Below the pieces are notes generated by a model that saw only the letters and a program-made list of their open reading frames with translations, was not told the origin of the DNA and did no database searches. From QFOX01 sp044237845 (GTDB lineage: Bacteria > Pseudomonadota > Alphaproteobacteria > Rickettsiales > UBA3002): 53,746 nt of DNA. The position numbers were made by a program, and so were the translations under genes. This document shows positions 47,074-53,746 of this stretch, piece after piece. Every line of letters starts with the position of its first letter. Within the stretch, counting starts at the first letter, position 1. Location: positions 1 through 53,746 of the forward strand of contig JBIIEL010000015.1 in assembly GCA_044237845.1 (NCBI GenBank), given 5' to 3'.

Positions 47074-48350
47074 AACCGCAGCTCCGCTTCATCCTCGCGC
47101 AGAATATATTTGAGGTCATAGACCACGGCATTTTTACTTGCGAACGCACGAATTTTTTCTGCGCCCATGTCTTTGAATTGCTGATGCGCCACCGCGAGTA
47201 TCACCGCGTCATACTGGCCATGCTTCGGCGCCTCGGTCAGTGTCAGCCCATATTCATGCTGCGCTTCGGCGGGGTTCGCCCACGGGTCATACACATCAAC
47301 CTGGCAGTGATATTCCTTGAGCTCCGCGATGATATCCACCACCCGCGTATTGCGTAGGTCGGGGCAGTTTTCTTTAAACGCCAGCCCCATCAGCAAAATT
47401 TTTGCGCCCGCGACGGGGATCGCCTTACGCGCCATCGCCTTCACCAGCTGCGTCGCGACATAAGCACCCATGCCGTCATTCAGCCGCCGCCCGGCGAGGA
47501 TCACCTCCGGGTGATAGCCAATCGCCTGCGCCTTGTGCGTCAGGTAATAGGGGTCGACCCCAATGCAGTGGCCGCCGACAAGTCCGGGGCGAAACGGCAG
47601 GAAATTCCATTTGCTGCCCGCGGCTTTCAGCACCTCTTCGGTGTCGATGCCCATTTTGTTGAAGATAATCGCCAGCTCATTAATCAGCGCAATATTCACG
47701 TCGCGCTGCGTGTTCTCGATCACTTTCGCTGCTTCCGCCACGCGGATGGACGAGGCCTTATGCGTCCCCGCAGTAATGATATCGCGGTAGAGCGCATCGA
47801 CGAGGTCCGCAATCTCGGGCGTCGAGCCGGAGGTGACTTTTTTGATCGTCGCGATGCGGTGTTCTTTATCGCCGGGGTTGATGCGCTCGGGCGAGTAGCC
47901 GCAGAAAAATCCGCCCGGCACGTTATAGGTCAGGCCGGAGAATTGCTCGAGCACGGGCACGCATTCTTCCTCCGTCGCACCGGGATAGACCGTCGATTCA
48001 AAAATCACCACATCGCCGGGTTTGAGCGACTTGCCAACGGTTTCGCTCGCCGAAAGCAATGGCCGCAAATCGGGCTGTTTATGTTCGTCGATCGGGGTCG
48101 GCACCGTCACAATGAAGCAGGTGCAGTCGCGCAAATCGGCCGCGTTGGCGGTGACACGAAGGCCGCTTGCGGCGCGTAGTTCCTCCGGCGTGGTTTCGCG
48201 GGTGCGGTCATGCCCTGCCTGCAACTCCGTAATCCGCGCGGCGCTGATATCAAACCCCACCACGGCGCGTTTTTTGCCGAACACCACCGCGAGCGGCAGG
48301 CCGACATAGCCGAGGCCGATCACGGCCAGTTTCATTTCCGTATGCTGCAT
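47070..48350 (-). CDS. UDP-HexNAc 6-dehydrogenase (WbpO/TviB type)
   Basis: Four-electron oxidation of a UDP-N-acetylhexosamine to the uronic acid. The 426-residue protein has the Rossmann motif GLGYVGLP, central domain with AEAAKVIENTQRDVNIALINE (as AAKVIENTQRDVNIAL) and the catalytic Cys in GGHCIGVDPYYLTHKAQ, which is the TviB/WbpO signature. ATG 48350 has AGGAA five bases upstream; a second ATG five codons later is possible. First gene of a two-gene operon. Confidence 0.9.
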   Translation of the reverse strand: MQHTEMKLAVIGLGYVGLPLAVVFGKKRAVVGFDISAARITELQAGHDRTRETTPEELRAASGLRVTANAADLRDCTCFIVTVPTPIDEHKQPDLRPLLSASETVGKSLKPGDVVIFESTVYPGATEEECVPVLEQFSGLTYNVPGGFFCGYSPERINPGDKEHRIATIKKVTSGSTPEIADLVDALYRDIITAGTHKASSIRVAEAAKVIENTQRDVNIALINELAIIFNKMGIDTEEVLKAAGSKWNFLPFRPGLVGGHCIGVDPYYLTHKAQAIGYHPEVILAGRRLNDGMGAYVATQLVKAMARKAIPVAGAKILLMGLAFKENCPDLRNTRVVDIIAELKEYHCQVDVYDPWANPAEAQHEYGLTLTEAPKHGQYDAVILAVAHQQFKDMGAEKIRAFASKNAVVYDLKYILREDEAELRL

Positions 48351-48453
48351 GCTGTTCCTACCCGCCGGGCAATTACGTCGCCCACTCTCTACCGCAGCCC
48401 GCTATGGTTTTCAACCGATTAAGGGAGAAGTGGCTCCGCAGCGGCTTGCCGTG

Positions 48454-48483
48454 AAAAAAGGTCGCCGTTTGGCGGCCTTTTTT
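48454..48483 (-). terminator. Rho-independent terminator, bidirectional
   Basis: AAAAAAGGTCGCC-GTTT-GGCGGCCTTTTTT: a GC stem flanked by A- and T-runs. It lies 19 bp after the stop of the orphan gene 48502-48891 and before the dehydrogenase operon. Confidence 0.85.
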
Positions 48484-48501
48484 ATTGCTGGGTTAAAAAG
48501 A

Positions 48502-48891
48502 TCAACGATACAAGCGCGTATTGATGGCTGCGTCGAGATAGCTGACGTCAAAATCTGCTGGCAGAGCCAGATTATGTTTTTCTGCGACCGCTTGAACATA
48601 GGGGGTTAGCAACTCCAGAAACTCTTGGCGCTCTTCACGACTGTCTCCAACCGGGGCATTATCTCTAAACGATTTTGCAAGAAATGATCTAAATGCCTTC
48701 TTGAGTTTTATCTCTCCGAGCGAATCGTTCTCAAGCGCTGCTTTTAAGAAGGCTGGATTTGGGGTGGATTGATTTTGGTCTTGCGCAGCGAAGTCATCTT
48801 GCTTCGACTCAATATAGGCATTGATAAGGCCTATCGCTGCCCAATCATCACTTTTGTTTTTTAAGCCTTTGATGTTATCGTAAGTAGGCAT
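48502..48891 (-). CDS. Orphan small soluble protein
   Basis: A 129-residue, charged, probably helical protein without signal peptide or membrane span; the family is not recognised. It has no cysteine. A strong AGGAG lies 7 bases before the ATG, a tandem-heptamer promoter lies 30-75 bp upstream, and a clean terminator follows, so it is a well-formed single-gene unit. Confidence 0.7.
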   Translation of the reverse strand: MPTYDNIKGLKNKSDDWAAIGLINAYIESKQDDFAAQDQNQSTPNPAFLKAALENDSLGEIKLKKAFRSFLAKSFRDNAPVGDSREERQEFLELLTPYVQAVAEKHNLALPADFDVSYLDAAINTRLYR

Positions 48892-48921
48892 ATATCAACT
48901 CCTTGTTTCAAATATTTCGTG

Positions 48922-48967
48922 AGGATAGCAGAAGGCCGTCCATTATTGTATGACAGTTTCATGACAA
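48922..48967 (-). promoter_or_regulatory. Tandem-heptamer activator box plus -10
   Basis: Minus strand TTGTCAT (48967-48961), GAAA, CTGTCAT (48956-48950), 22 bp, TATCCT (48927-48922). Transcription would start near 48915, a ~24-nt leader. Confidence 0.62.
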
Positions 48968-48975
48968 TTGAGGCT

Positions 48976-49008
48976 GGATGGATTCCAGCTTTCGCTGGAA
49001 TGACGGGG
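48976..49008. repeat. REP-like palindrome upstream of rarA
   Basis: ATTCCAGC (48982-48989) pairs with GCTGGAAT (48994-49001) around TTTC, followed by GACGGG. It is the widespread type of interspersed palindrome; related copies lie after rarA. Confidence 0.7.
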
Positions 49009-49030
49009 CTGGGCGCGGTATGAGGGTGGT

Positions 49031-50347
49031 ATGCCCCCTAAGAAGCAACAGACACAGGATTCCCTTTTTGCAAGCCCGAGCAGCACCGCGCCGCTGGCGG
49101 AGCGTCTGCGGCCACAAACACTGGCGGAGGTGATTGGGCAGGAGCACCTTGCAGGTGCAGGCGGGATTTTAAGAAAAATGGTCGATGCGCGAAAGCTGCA
49201 ATCGGTGATTCTCTGGGGCCCGCCGGGCTGCGGTAAAACCACCATCGCGCGGTTGCTCGCCGCGGAGGCGGGCTATAGCTTCGAGCAGGTCTCGGCGGTC
49301 GCCTCCGGCGTTGCGGATTTGAAGAAGCATTTCGAAATCGCCGCACATAAAAAAATGACGGGTCAAGGCGCAGCCTTGTTTGTGGATGAGATCCATCGGT
49401 TTAACCGCGCGCAGCAGGACGTGCTGCTGCCGGTGGTCGAGGACGGCACGGTGGTGTTGATCGGTGCGACGACAGAGAATCCCTCCTTTGAACTCAATTC
49501 TGCGTTGCTCAGCCGCGCGCGGGTGCTGGTGCTGAACCGGCTGGAGCCTGAGGCGCTCGAGACAATGCTCGTGCGTGCGGAGGAACATCTCGGCGCGCCG
49601 CTACCCCTGACCGACGATGCCCGCACTGCGCTGATCGCAATGGCCGATGGCGACGGGCGCTATCTCCTGAGTATGGTGGAGGCGGTGGTGGATGCCCGCG
49701 TGCCTGTATTGACACCCGAAGCGCTTGGTAAGCTGCTGCAGCAACGCCCACCGGTCTATGACAAAGCGCAGGAGAGCCACTACAACCTCATTTCCGCACT
49801 ACATAAATCCCTGCGCGGGAGCGATGTCGATGCGGCGCTCTACTGGTTCGCGCGGATGCTGGCGGGGGGTGAAGACCCGCGCTACATCAACCGCCGGCTG
49901 GTGCGTTTCGCGGTCGAAGATATCGGCATGGCCGACCCGCAGGCACATCTGCAGGCGCTCGCGGCGGCGGAGACCTATGAACGCCTCGGCAGCCCGGAGG
50001 GTGAGCTGGCGATTGCGCAGAGCGTGATTTACCTCGCCACCGCGCCGAAGAGCAACGCGCAATATATGGCCTTCAAAGCCGCCAAGCGCGCCGCCGCGCA
50101 GCATGGCTCGCTGATGCCGCCGAAGCATATTCTAAACGCACCCACCAAAATGATGAGCGAGCTGGGCTACGGCAAAGGCTACGCCTATGACCATGACGCA
50201 GAGGACGGATTCAGCGGCCAGAACTACTTCCCCGACGCCATGCCGCGCGAGCCGTTCTACCAGCCTGTGGAGCGCGGGTTCGAGCGGGATATACAAAAGC
50301 GGCTCGACTATTGGGCGAAGTTGCGCGATAAGCGTGACAAGGAATGA
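49031..50347 (+). CDS. rarA: Replication-associated recombination protein RarA (MgsA)
   Basis: AAA+ ATPase of the clamp-loader clade that acts at stalled forks; 438 residues. Near the N-terminus is a short SSB-type flexible segment (QDSLFASP), then PLAERLRPQTLAEVIGQEHL, Walker A GPPGCGKTT near 65, Walker B LFVDEIHRFN near 117, sensor ATTENPSFELNSALLSR (as TTENPSFELN), and the C-terminal tetramerisation domain with GGEDPRYINRRLVRFAVEDIG (as GEDPRYINRRLVRFA). Flanked on both sides by palindromic repeats. Confidence 0.95.
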   Translation: MPPKKQQTQDSLFASPSSTAPLAERLRPQTLAEVIGQEHLAGAGGILRKMVDARKLQSVILWGPPGCGKTTIARLLAAEAGYSFEQVSAVASGVADLKKHFEIAAHKKMTGQGAALFVDEIHRFNRAQQDVLLPVVEDGTVVLIGATTENPSFELNSALLSRARVLVLNRLEPEALETMLVRAEEHLGAPLPLTDDARTALIAMADGDGRYLLSMVEAVVDARVPVLTPEALGKLLQQRPPVYDKAQESHYNLISALHKSLRGSDVDAALYWFARMLAGGEDPRYINRRLVRFAVEDIGMADPQAHLQALAAAETYERLGSPEGELAIAQSVIYLATAPKSNAQYMAFKAAKRAAAQHGSLMPPKHILNAPTKMMSELGYGKGYAYDHDAEDGFSGQNYFPDAMPREPFYQPVERGFERDIQKRLDYWAKLRDKRDKE

Positions 50348-50390
50348 ACCGTCATTGTGGGGCTTTAGCCGAAGCAATTCATCTTAATTT

Positions 50391-50484
50391 TGTCATTCCC
50401 GCGAAAGCGGGAATCTCCTTAAGGGGATCCCTGCTTCCGCAGGGATGACAAGAATTGGATTGTCGCTTTGCTCCTTGCAATGAC
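50391..50484. repeat. Cluster of three REP-like palindromes after rarA
   Basis: GTCATTCCCGC-GAAA-GCGGGAAT (50392-50414), GGGATCC-region with TCCCTGC-TTCC-GCAGGGA (50428-50444), and GGATTGTCGCTTTGCTCC-type with GTC...GAC ends (50457-50484). They are the common interspersed-hairpin kind and separate rarA from crcB. Confidence 0.7.
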
Positions 50485-50503
50485 GCATAATAAGGAACCA
50501 CCC

Positions 50504-50884
50504 ATGAACCCAACCGCTGTTGTGAACTTATCCTCCATCCTGCTCGTTGCGGCGGGCGGTGCGGTCGGCTGCGTGGCGCGGTTTTTGGCGATTCGGCAGG
50601 TGGTGCGCCTCAACCCCGGTAATTTTCCACTCGGCACCATGCTGGTGAATATTATCGGCTCACTGCTGATCGGTTATGTGCTCGGCAAATATGGTGCGCA
50701 GCATTCCACCCGCGCCTTCTTCGTGACGGGGATGCTCGGCGGCTTCACCACCTTTTCCGCCTTCTCCTGGGACGCGCTGCAGCTCGTCAATCGCGGAGAA
50801 TGGGGTGGTGCGGCGCTTTATGTGGGCGGCAGCGTGGTACTCTCGGTACTCGCCGTAGCCATTGGATTTCAGATAGGACGATAA
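50504..50884 (+). CDS. crcB: Fluoride exporter CrcB/Fluc
   Basis: Small dual-topology fluoride channel, 126 residues, four membrane spans. Conserved GGAVGCVARF, GTMLVNIIGS and GMLGGFTTFSAFS are in order. ATG 50504 has AAGGA upstream; an earlier in-frame ATG would start inside a repeat. It is followed immediately by the pseudouridine synthase gene. I see no fluoride riboswitch before it. Confidence 0.94.
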   Translation: MNPTAVVNLSSILLVAAGGAVGCVARFLAIRQVVRLNPGNFPLGTMLVNIIGSLLIGYVLGKYGAQHSTRAFFVTGMLGGFTTFSAFSWDALQLVNRGEWGGAALYVGGSVVLSVLAVAIGFQIGR

Positions 50885-50885
50885 C

Positions 50886-51866
50886 ATGGCAATGGAACGC
50901 AAAACCTATAAAGTTGACGCCATGGATGGCAACACGCGGCTCGACCGCTGGTGCCAGCGCATCCTCGGCAGTGCGCCGAACTCGGTCTATCAGAAAGCGC
51001 TGCGCAGTGGCCGCATTCGCCTCAACGGCAAAAAAGCCGAAGGCGCCGCTCGCGTGTTTGAGGACGACGTGGTCGAGGTGCGCGGCGATATCGTGAATCC
51101 CGAGCGCGAGGCGGCCCCACGCAAAAAACAGGATATGAAGCTGACGCTGGAACTCGCCGCCGAGGCGCAGAGCTGGGTGCTTTACAAGGACAAAGACATT
51201 CTCGTCATCAACAAGCCTGCGGGCCTTGCGGTGCAGGGCGGCAGCGGGCTCAGCAAGCATCTCGATGGGCTGCTGCCGGCGCTGCAGTTCGATGGCAAAC
51301 AGGTGCCGCGCCTCGTCCACCGGCTCGATAAGGACACGAGCGGCGTGCTGCTGCTGGCGCGCCATGTGGCGGCGGCGAGCGAGTTGCAAAAAGCCTTCCT
51401 CGCCAAAACCATCCGCAAAACCTATCTCGCGCTGGTGGTGGGTGTGCCGAACCCCTATTCGGGCGAGATCGAATCGAACCTCGATAAAATCGCACGCGGG
51501 GAAGACAGCCGCGAAATGGTGCGCAGTGTGGAGGAAGACGGCAAACGCGCCATCACGCGCTACCGCACGATTGAACATCTCGCCAAGAAAATGGCGCTGG
51601 TCGAGCTTGAGCCGGTGACCGGCCGCACACACCAGTTGCGCGTGCATATGGCGGAGATGAAATGCCCCATCGTCGGCGACGGTAAATATGGCGGCGGCGC
51701 GGCGCATGTGAAAGGCGGCGTGGAAATTTCCGGCCGCTTGCATTTGCAAGCGTGGCGTATTGAACTGCCGCCGCTGTTCGGCAAACCTGCACGCAGCTAC
51801 GAAGCCCCGCTCGCGCCGCATATCGCCGCCAGCCTCGATGCGCTGGGGTTGAGCTTAGAGAAGTAG
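50886..51866 (+). CDS. rluC: RluC/RluD-family pseudouridine synthase
   Basis: Large-subunit rRNA pseudouridine synthase, 326 residues. An N-terminal S4 RNA-binding domain (RLDRWCQRIL ... GRIRLNGKKAEGAARV) precedes the catalytic domain with LVHRLDKDTSGVLLLAR near 145, which holds the catalytic Asp, and VTGRTHQLRVHM near 250. The RluC versus RluD assignment is by general resemblance. It lies one base after crcB and three before the ATP12 gene, forming an operon. Confidence 0.88.
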   Translation: MAMERKTYKVDAMDGNTRLDRWCQRILGSAPNSVYQKALRSGRIRLNGKKAEGAARVFEDDVVEVRGDIVNPEREAAPRKKQDMKLTLELAAEAQSWVLYKDKDILVINKPAGLAVQGGSGLSKHLDGLLPALQFDGKQVPRLVHRLDKDTSGVLLLARHVAAASELQKAFLAKTIRKTYLALVVGVPNPYSGEIESNLDKIARGEDSREMVRSVEEDGKRAITRYRTIEHLAKKMALVELEPVTGRTHQLRVHMAEMKCPIVGDGKYGGGAAHVKGGVEISGRLHLQAWRIELPPLFGKPARSYEAPLAPHIAASLDALGLSLEK

Positions 51867-51869
51867 CGC

Positions 51870-52631
51870 ATGGTCAGCATGTCGAAATCCAAAGCCGAAC
51901 CGCGGGCGCTGCCGCAGCGTTTTTATACGCAGGTAGCGGTGGCGGATGTTGCGGGCGGCTTTGCCATCACGCTCGACGGCAAGCCGGTCAAAACTCCGGC
52001 GGGCAAGCCACTCGCCGTGCCCCACCATGCGGTGGCAGAGGCCATGGCGGCGGAGTGGGAGGCGCAAACCACCGTCATCAACACCGACAGCATGCCACTC
52101 ACGCGCCTGGCCAGCATCACCATCGACCGCGTCTCGCTCGACCGCGCGGCGCTGCTCGCGGATATTGCAAATTACCTGACGACCGATTTGCTCTGCTACC
52201 GCGTGCCGCCGCACCACAGCGAAACGCCGCTGATCACACACGACGCCATTCTCCGCACACGGCAAGACGCGGTGTTCGACCCGATCCTCGCCTGGGTGAG
52301 CGAAGCATACGGCGCGGCATTCGCGGTGACCGAAGGGGTGATGCCTATCGCCCAGACGCCTGCGACATTGACAAAAATTTCAGACCTGTTTGCGCAAGCG
52401 ACCGACAGCGAACTCGCCGCGCTGGCGATGATGGTGCCAATGCTGGGCTCGGCGCTCCTCGCCCTTGCCCTATGGAAAGGGCGTGTCGATGTCGAGGCTG
52501 CCCTCACCATGGCGCGGCTTGATGAAGATTTTCAGGCCGAGCAATGGGGCCACGACCCGCTCGCCACCGAGGCATGGAATGCCAAATGCCGCGACATCCG
52601 CGCGGCGGTGTTTTTTCTGCTGAACACCTGA
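51870..52631 (+). CDS. ATP12-family F1-ATPase assembly chaperone
   Basis: A 253-residue member of the ATP12 family, which helps assemble the alpha subunit into F1 in mitochondria and occurs in Alphaproteobacteria. Family blocks seen are RFYTQVAVADVAGGFAITLDG near the start (as GGFAITLDGKPVKTPAG), EWEAQ, TDLLCYR, and QAEQWGHDPLA near 230, all in the expected order. It is coupled to the rluC-type gene (3-bp gap), as often seen in this class. Confidence 0.92.
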   Translation: MVSMSKSKAEPRALPQRFYTQVAVADVAGGFAITLDGKPVKTPAGKPLAVPHHAVAEAMAAEWEAQTTVINTDSMPLTRLASITIDRVSLDRAALLADIANYLTTDLLCYRVPPHHSETPLITHDAILRTRQDAVFDPILAWVSEAYGAAFAVTEGVMPIAQTPATLTKISDLFAQATDSELAALAMMVPMLGSALLALALWKGRVDVEAALTMARLDEDFQAEQWGHDPLATEAWNAKCRDIRAAVFFLLNT

Positions 52632-52671
52632 AAGTGAACGGCGTGGAGCGCACGGCAAAGCCGTCAAGTCG

Positions 52672-53280
52672 CTATGGCAATGTGATAAGATACGGAATCA
52701 ACCCATAGGTATGGATATATTCCACTAGCTCCATGAAGGGAATGGCGAGGAACCAGAGCAGGCTGTCGCGTAGGGCTTTGTTGAGGAATTCGGGCTTCAT
52801 GATCACGGTATCGGGCGCCTGATAGAGGCTGAGGCGGGGGAAAAACCGTGGTACGCGCGCGCAATACACGTCATAGGTCGCGCCGAATTGTTCCCGTAAA
52901 AACACTTCTTCGCGCGCGATGAGGGCAAAATAAATACGGCAGAACAGCAGTGGCAGGGCGATCATAAACAGTAGGTAATGCGAGATGATGCCCACGCCCA
53001 GCGCGCCGATGAACGAGAAAAAATAGAGCGGGTTGCGGCAGATCGAGAACGGTCCATAGGTCACCAGTGTCTCGTTTTTATGGCCGCCGATGAAGGCAGT
53101 GGTGTAGATGCGGCCGATGGCGGCGGCAGCAATCAACAGCCCACCGACAATTTCCTGAATGGAGTTGAGGAATGATTCGAGCGGCGCGAAACGTGGCTCT
53201 GCAATCAGCACTACCGCCAGAAAGAGAAGCACGCCGCGGCGTGTGTCACGTTTGCGGTTGAGGTTAAGTGCGGTGGCCAT
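52672..53280 (-). CDS. Isoprenylcysteine carboxyl methyltransferase-like membrane protein
   Basis: A 202-residue protein with about four hydrophobic segments. It has GPFSICRNPLYFF followed ~60 residues on by EE-x-FLREQFG-x-YDVYCARVPRFFP, the SAM-binding signature shared by ICMT and bacterial phospholipid/isoprenoid-type methyltransferases. Substrate unknown. The C-terminal ~45 residues after the family domain are an extra hydrophobic tail. AAGGA lies 9 bases before the ATG. Confidence 0.83.
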   Translation of the reverse strand: MATALNLNRKRDTRRGVLLFLAVVLIAEPRFAPLESFLNSIQEIVGGLLIAAAAIGRIYTTAFIGGHKNETLVTYGPFSICRNPLYFFSFIGALGVGIISHYLLFMIALPLLFCRIYFALIAREEVFLREQFGATYDVYCARVPRFFPRLSLYQAPDTVIMKPEFLNKALRDSLLWFLAIPFMELVEYIHTYGLIPYLITLP

Positions 53281-53364
53281 AGTTGCAATCCTTTGTTACG
53301 TTGTACTCAACAGGAGTGCGCGGCGCTGTCAAACAAAAGCGCCCAGGCGTGCACATGATGCGCC

Positions 53365-53400
53365 AATGAAAAAGGGCTCCTTACGGAACCCTTTTTCATT
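53365..53400 (-). terminator. Terminator directly after tRNA-Trp
   Basis: AATGAAAAAGGGCTCC (53365-53380) pairs with GGAACCCTTTTTCATT (53385-53400) with one mismatch and a TTAC loop. The stem begins at the last base of the encoded CCA. Confidence 0.8.
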
Positions 53401-53475
53401 GGCAGGGGCGACAGGGATCGAACCTGCGGCCTACGGTTTTGGAGACCGTCGCTCTACCAGCTGAGCTACACCCCT
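53400..53475 (-). tRNA. tRNA-Trp (anticodon CCA)
   Basis: A 76-nt cloverleaf on the minus strand: acceptor AGGGGTG/CGCCCCT, D-arm TAGCTCAGCTGGTAGAGC, anticodon loop CTCCAAA, T-arm with GTTCGATCC, discriminator G and encoded CCA. It follows tuf, the normal order before secE. Confidence 0.96.
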
Positions 53476-53520
53476 ACACGAAATCGAGGGCTTCAGTAGC
53501 GCGATTTGATGCCGGATGCA

Positions 53521-53554
53521 AGAAGGCCGTAGAAATTTCTTTCCACGGCCTTCT
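53521..53554 (-). terminator. Hairpin between tuf and tRNA-Trp
   Basis: AGAAGGCCGT (53521-53530) pairs with ACGGCCTTCT (53545-53554). No long T-run follows, so it may be a processing or partial stop signal within the tuf-trnW transcript. Confidence 0.6.
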
Positions 53555-53607
53555 AAGTAATATTTGCGAGCAGGGCGAGCCAGCCATGAGCAGCGGCGCT
53601 GCGCGCA

Positions 53608-53647
53608 GGTTTGGTCAGTAGACCAAACCGTAGCAACGAAATGCTAC
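53608..53647 (-). repeat. Hairpins at the 3' end of tuf
   Basis: A 9-bp stem with core GGTC-AGTA-GACC (53608-53629) lies next to GTAGCA/TGCTAC (53630-53647), which contains the tuf stop codon. The first matches the hairpin after rpoC in loop and core stem. Confidence 0.8.
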
Positions 53648-53746
53648 GCAATCACCTTCGCAACAACACCCGCACCAACCGTGCGGCCACCTTCGCGGAT
53701 TGCAAAGCGCAGACCTTGATCCATCGCGATCGGTGCGATCAGCTCA
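53644..53746 (-). CDS. tuf: Elongation factor Tu, C-terminal fragment
   Basis: The last ~34 codons run in from the right edge and read ELIAPIAMDQGLRFAIREGG then RTVGAGVVAKVIA before the stop at 53644-53646. This is the end of domain 3 of EF-Tu, the GTPase that brings aminoacyl-tRNA to the ribosome. The rest lies outside the window. Stop codon embedded in a hairpin. Confidence 0.95.
   Translation of the reverse strand, partial: ELIAPIAMDQGLRFAIREGGRTVGAGVVAKVIA

Noticed and set aside
50348..50503. Fluoride riboswitch before crcB
   Set aside because: The gap is filled with REP-like hairpins and I find no conserved riboswitch core.

Overview
The window is a gene-dense, fairly GC-rich stretch of an alphaproteobacterial chromosome. 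Pointers to Alphaproteobacteria are an ATP12-type F1-ATPase assembly chaperone gene, the alr / mlaEF / radA-cvpA-purF-SDR neighbourhood, a CheR-CheD-CheB chemotaxis set with a separate CheY/CheZ-like pair, and tRNA genes that encode their CCA ends. I cannot place it at genus level. Both window ends cut genes: the left end cuts a SAM methyltransferase (only its N-terminal part is present) and the right end cuts tuf (only its last ~34 codons are present).

Layout. 0-3.2 kb: methyltransferase fragment, alanine racemase, MlaE/MlaF lipid transporter. 3.2-5.9 kb: a large convergent adenosine-deaminase-like protein with an extra C-terminal Rossmann/SLOG-like domain. 5.9-13.4 kb: radA, cvpA, purF, a multi-membrane-span protein, an SDR, a class I amidotransferase-like hydrolase and the NAD(P)HX dehydratase. 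13.4-22.6 kb (minus strand): a chemotaxis cluster read STAS - cheY - cheA - cheW - mcp - cheR - cheD - cheB - cheY - cheZ. In this copy cheA carries a one-base frameshift and mcp an in-frame TAA, so the pathway looks broken (or the assembly has two errors). 22.9-32.4 kb: PLP decarboxylase with an FNR-type box, M48 protease, small membrane and secreted peptides, LysE exporter, tRNA-Ile, diguanylate cyclase, a membrane/winged-helix pair, a four-repeat orphan protein, and rlmN with an in-frame insertion. 32.6-45.9 kb (minus): secE-nusG, then rplK-rplA-rplJ-rplL-rpoB-rpoC, with two orphan genes between nusG and rplK. 46-53.3 kb: UDP-HexNAc epimerase/dehydrogenase pair, an orphan gene, rarA, crcB, rluC-type synthase, ATP12, an ICMT-type methyltransferase. 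53.4-53.7 kb (minus): tuf and tRNA-Trp.

The most striking feature is a promoter module that recurs upstream of unrelated, mostly orphan genes: two heptamers (TTGTCAY or TCTTCAC, then CTGTCAY or TCTTCAC) exactly 4 A-rich bases apart, followed 21-22 bp later by a TAnnnT -10. I find it five times: before the hydrolase at 11536, the repeat protein at 29249, divergently before the genes at 43971(-) and 44255(+), and before 48891(-). A weaker version precedes the adenosine-deaminase-like gene. The 11-bp phasing is that of PhoB/OmpR-family direct repeats, so these genes may form a regulon of undescribed function.

The other recurrent theme is palindromic DNA: a ~148-bp palindrome after cheB, a ~123-bp one after nusG, hairpins with a shared GGTC-AGTA-GACC core after rpoC and tuf, GC-rich REP-like hairpins on both sides of rarA, and heptad repeats abutting the alr and cvpA start codons. 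The rlmN insertion also consists of palindromic DNA.
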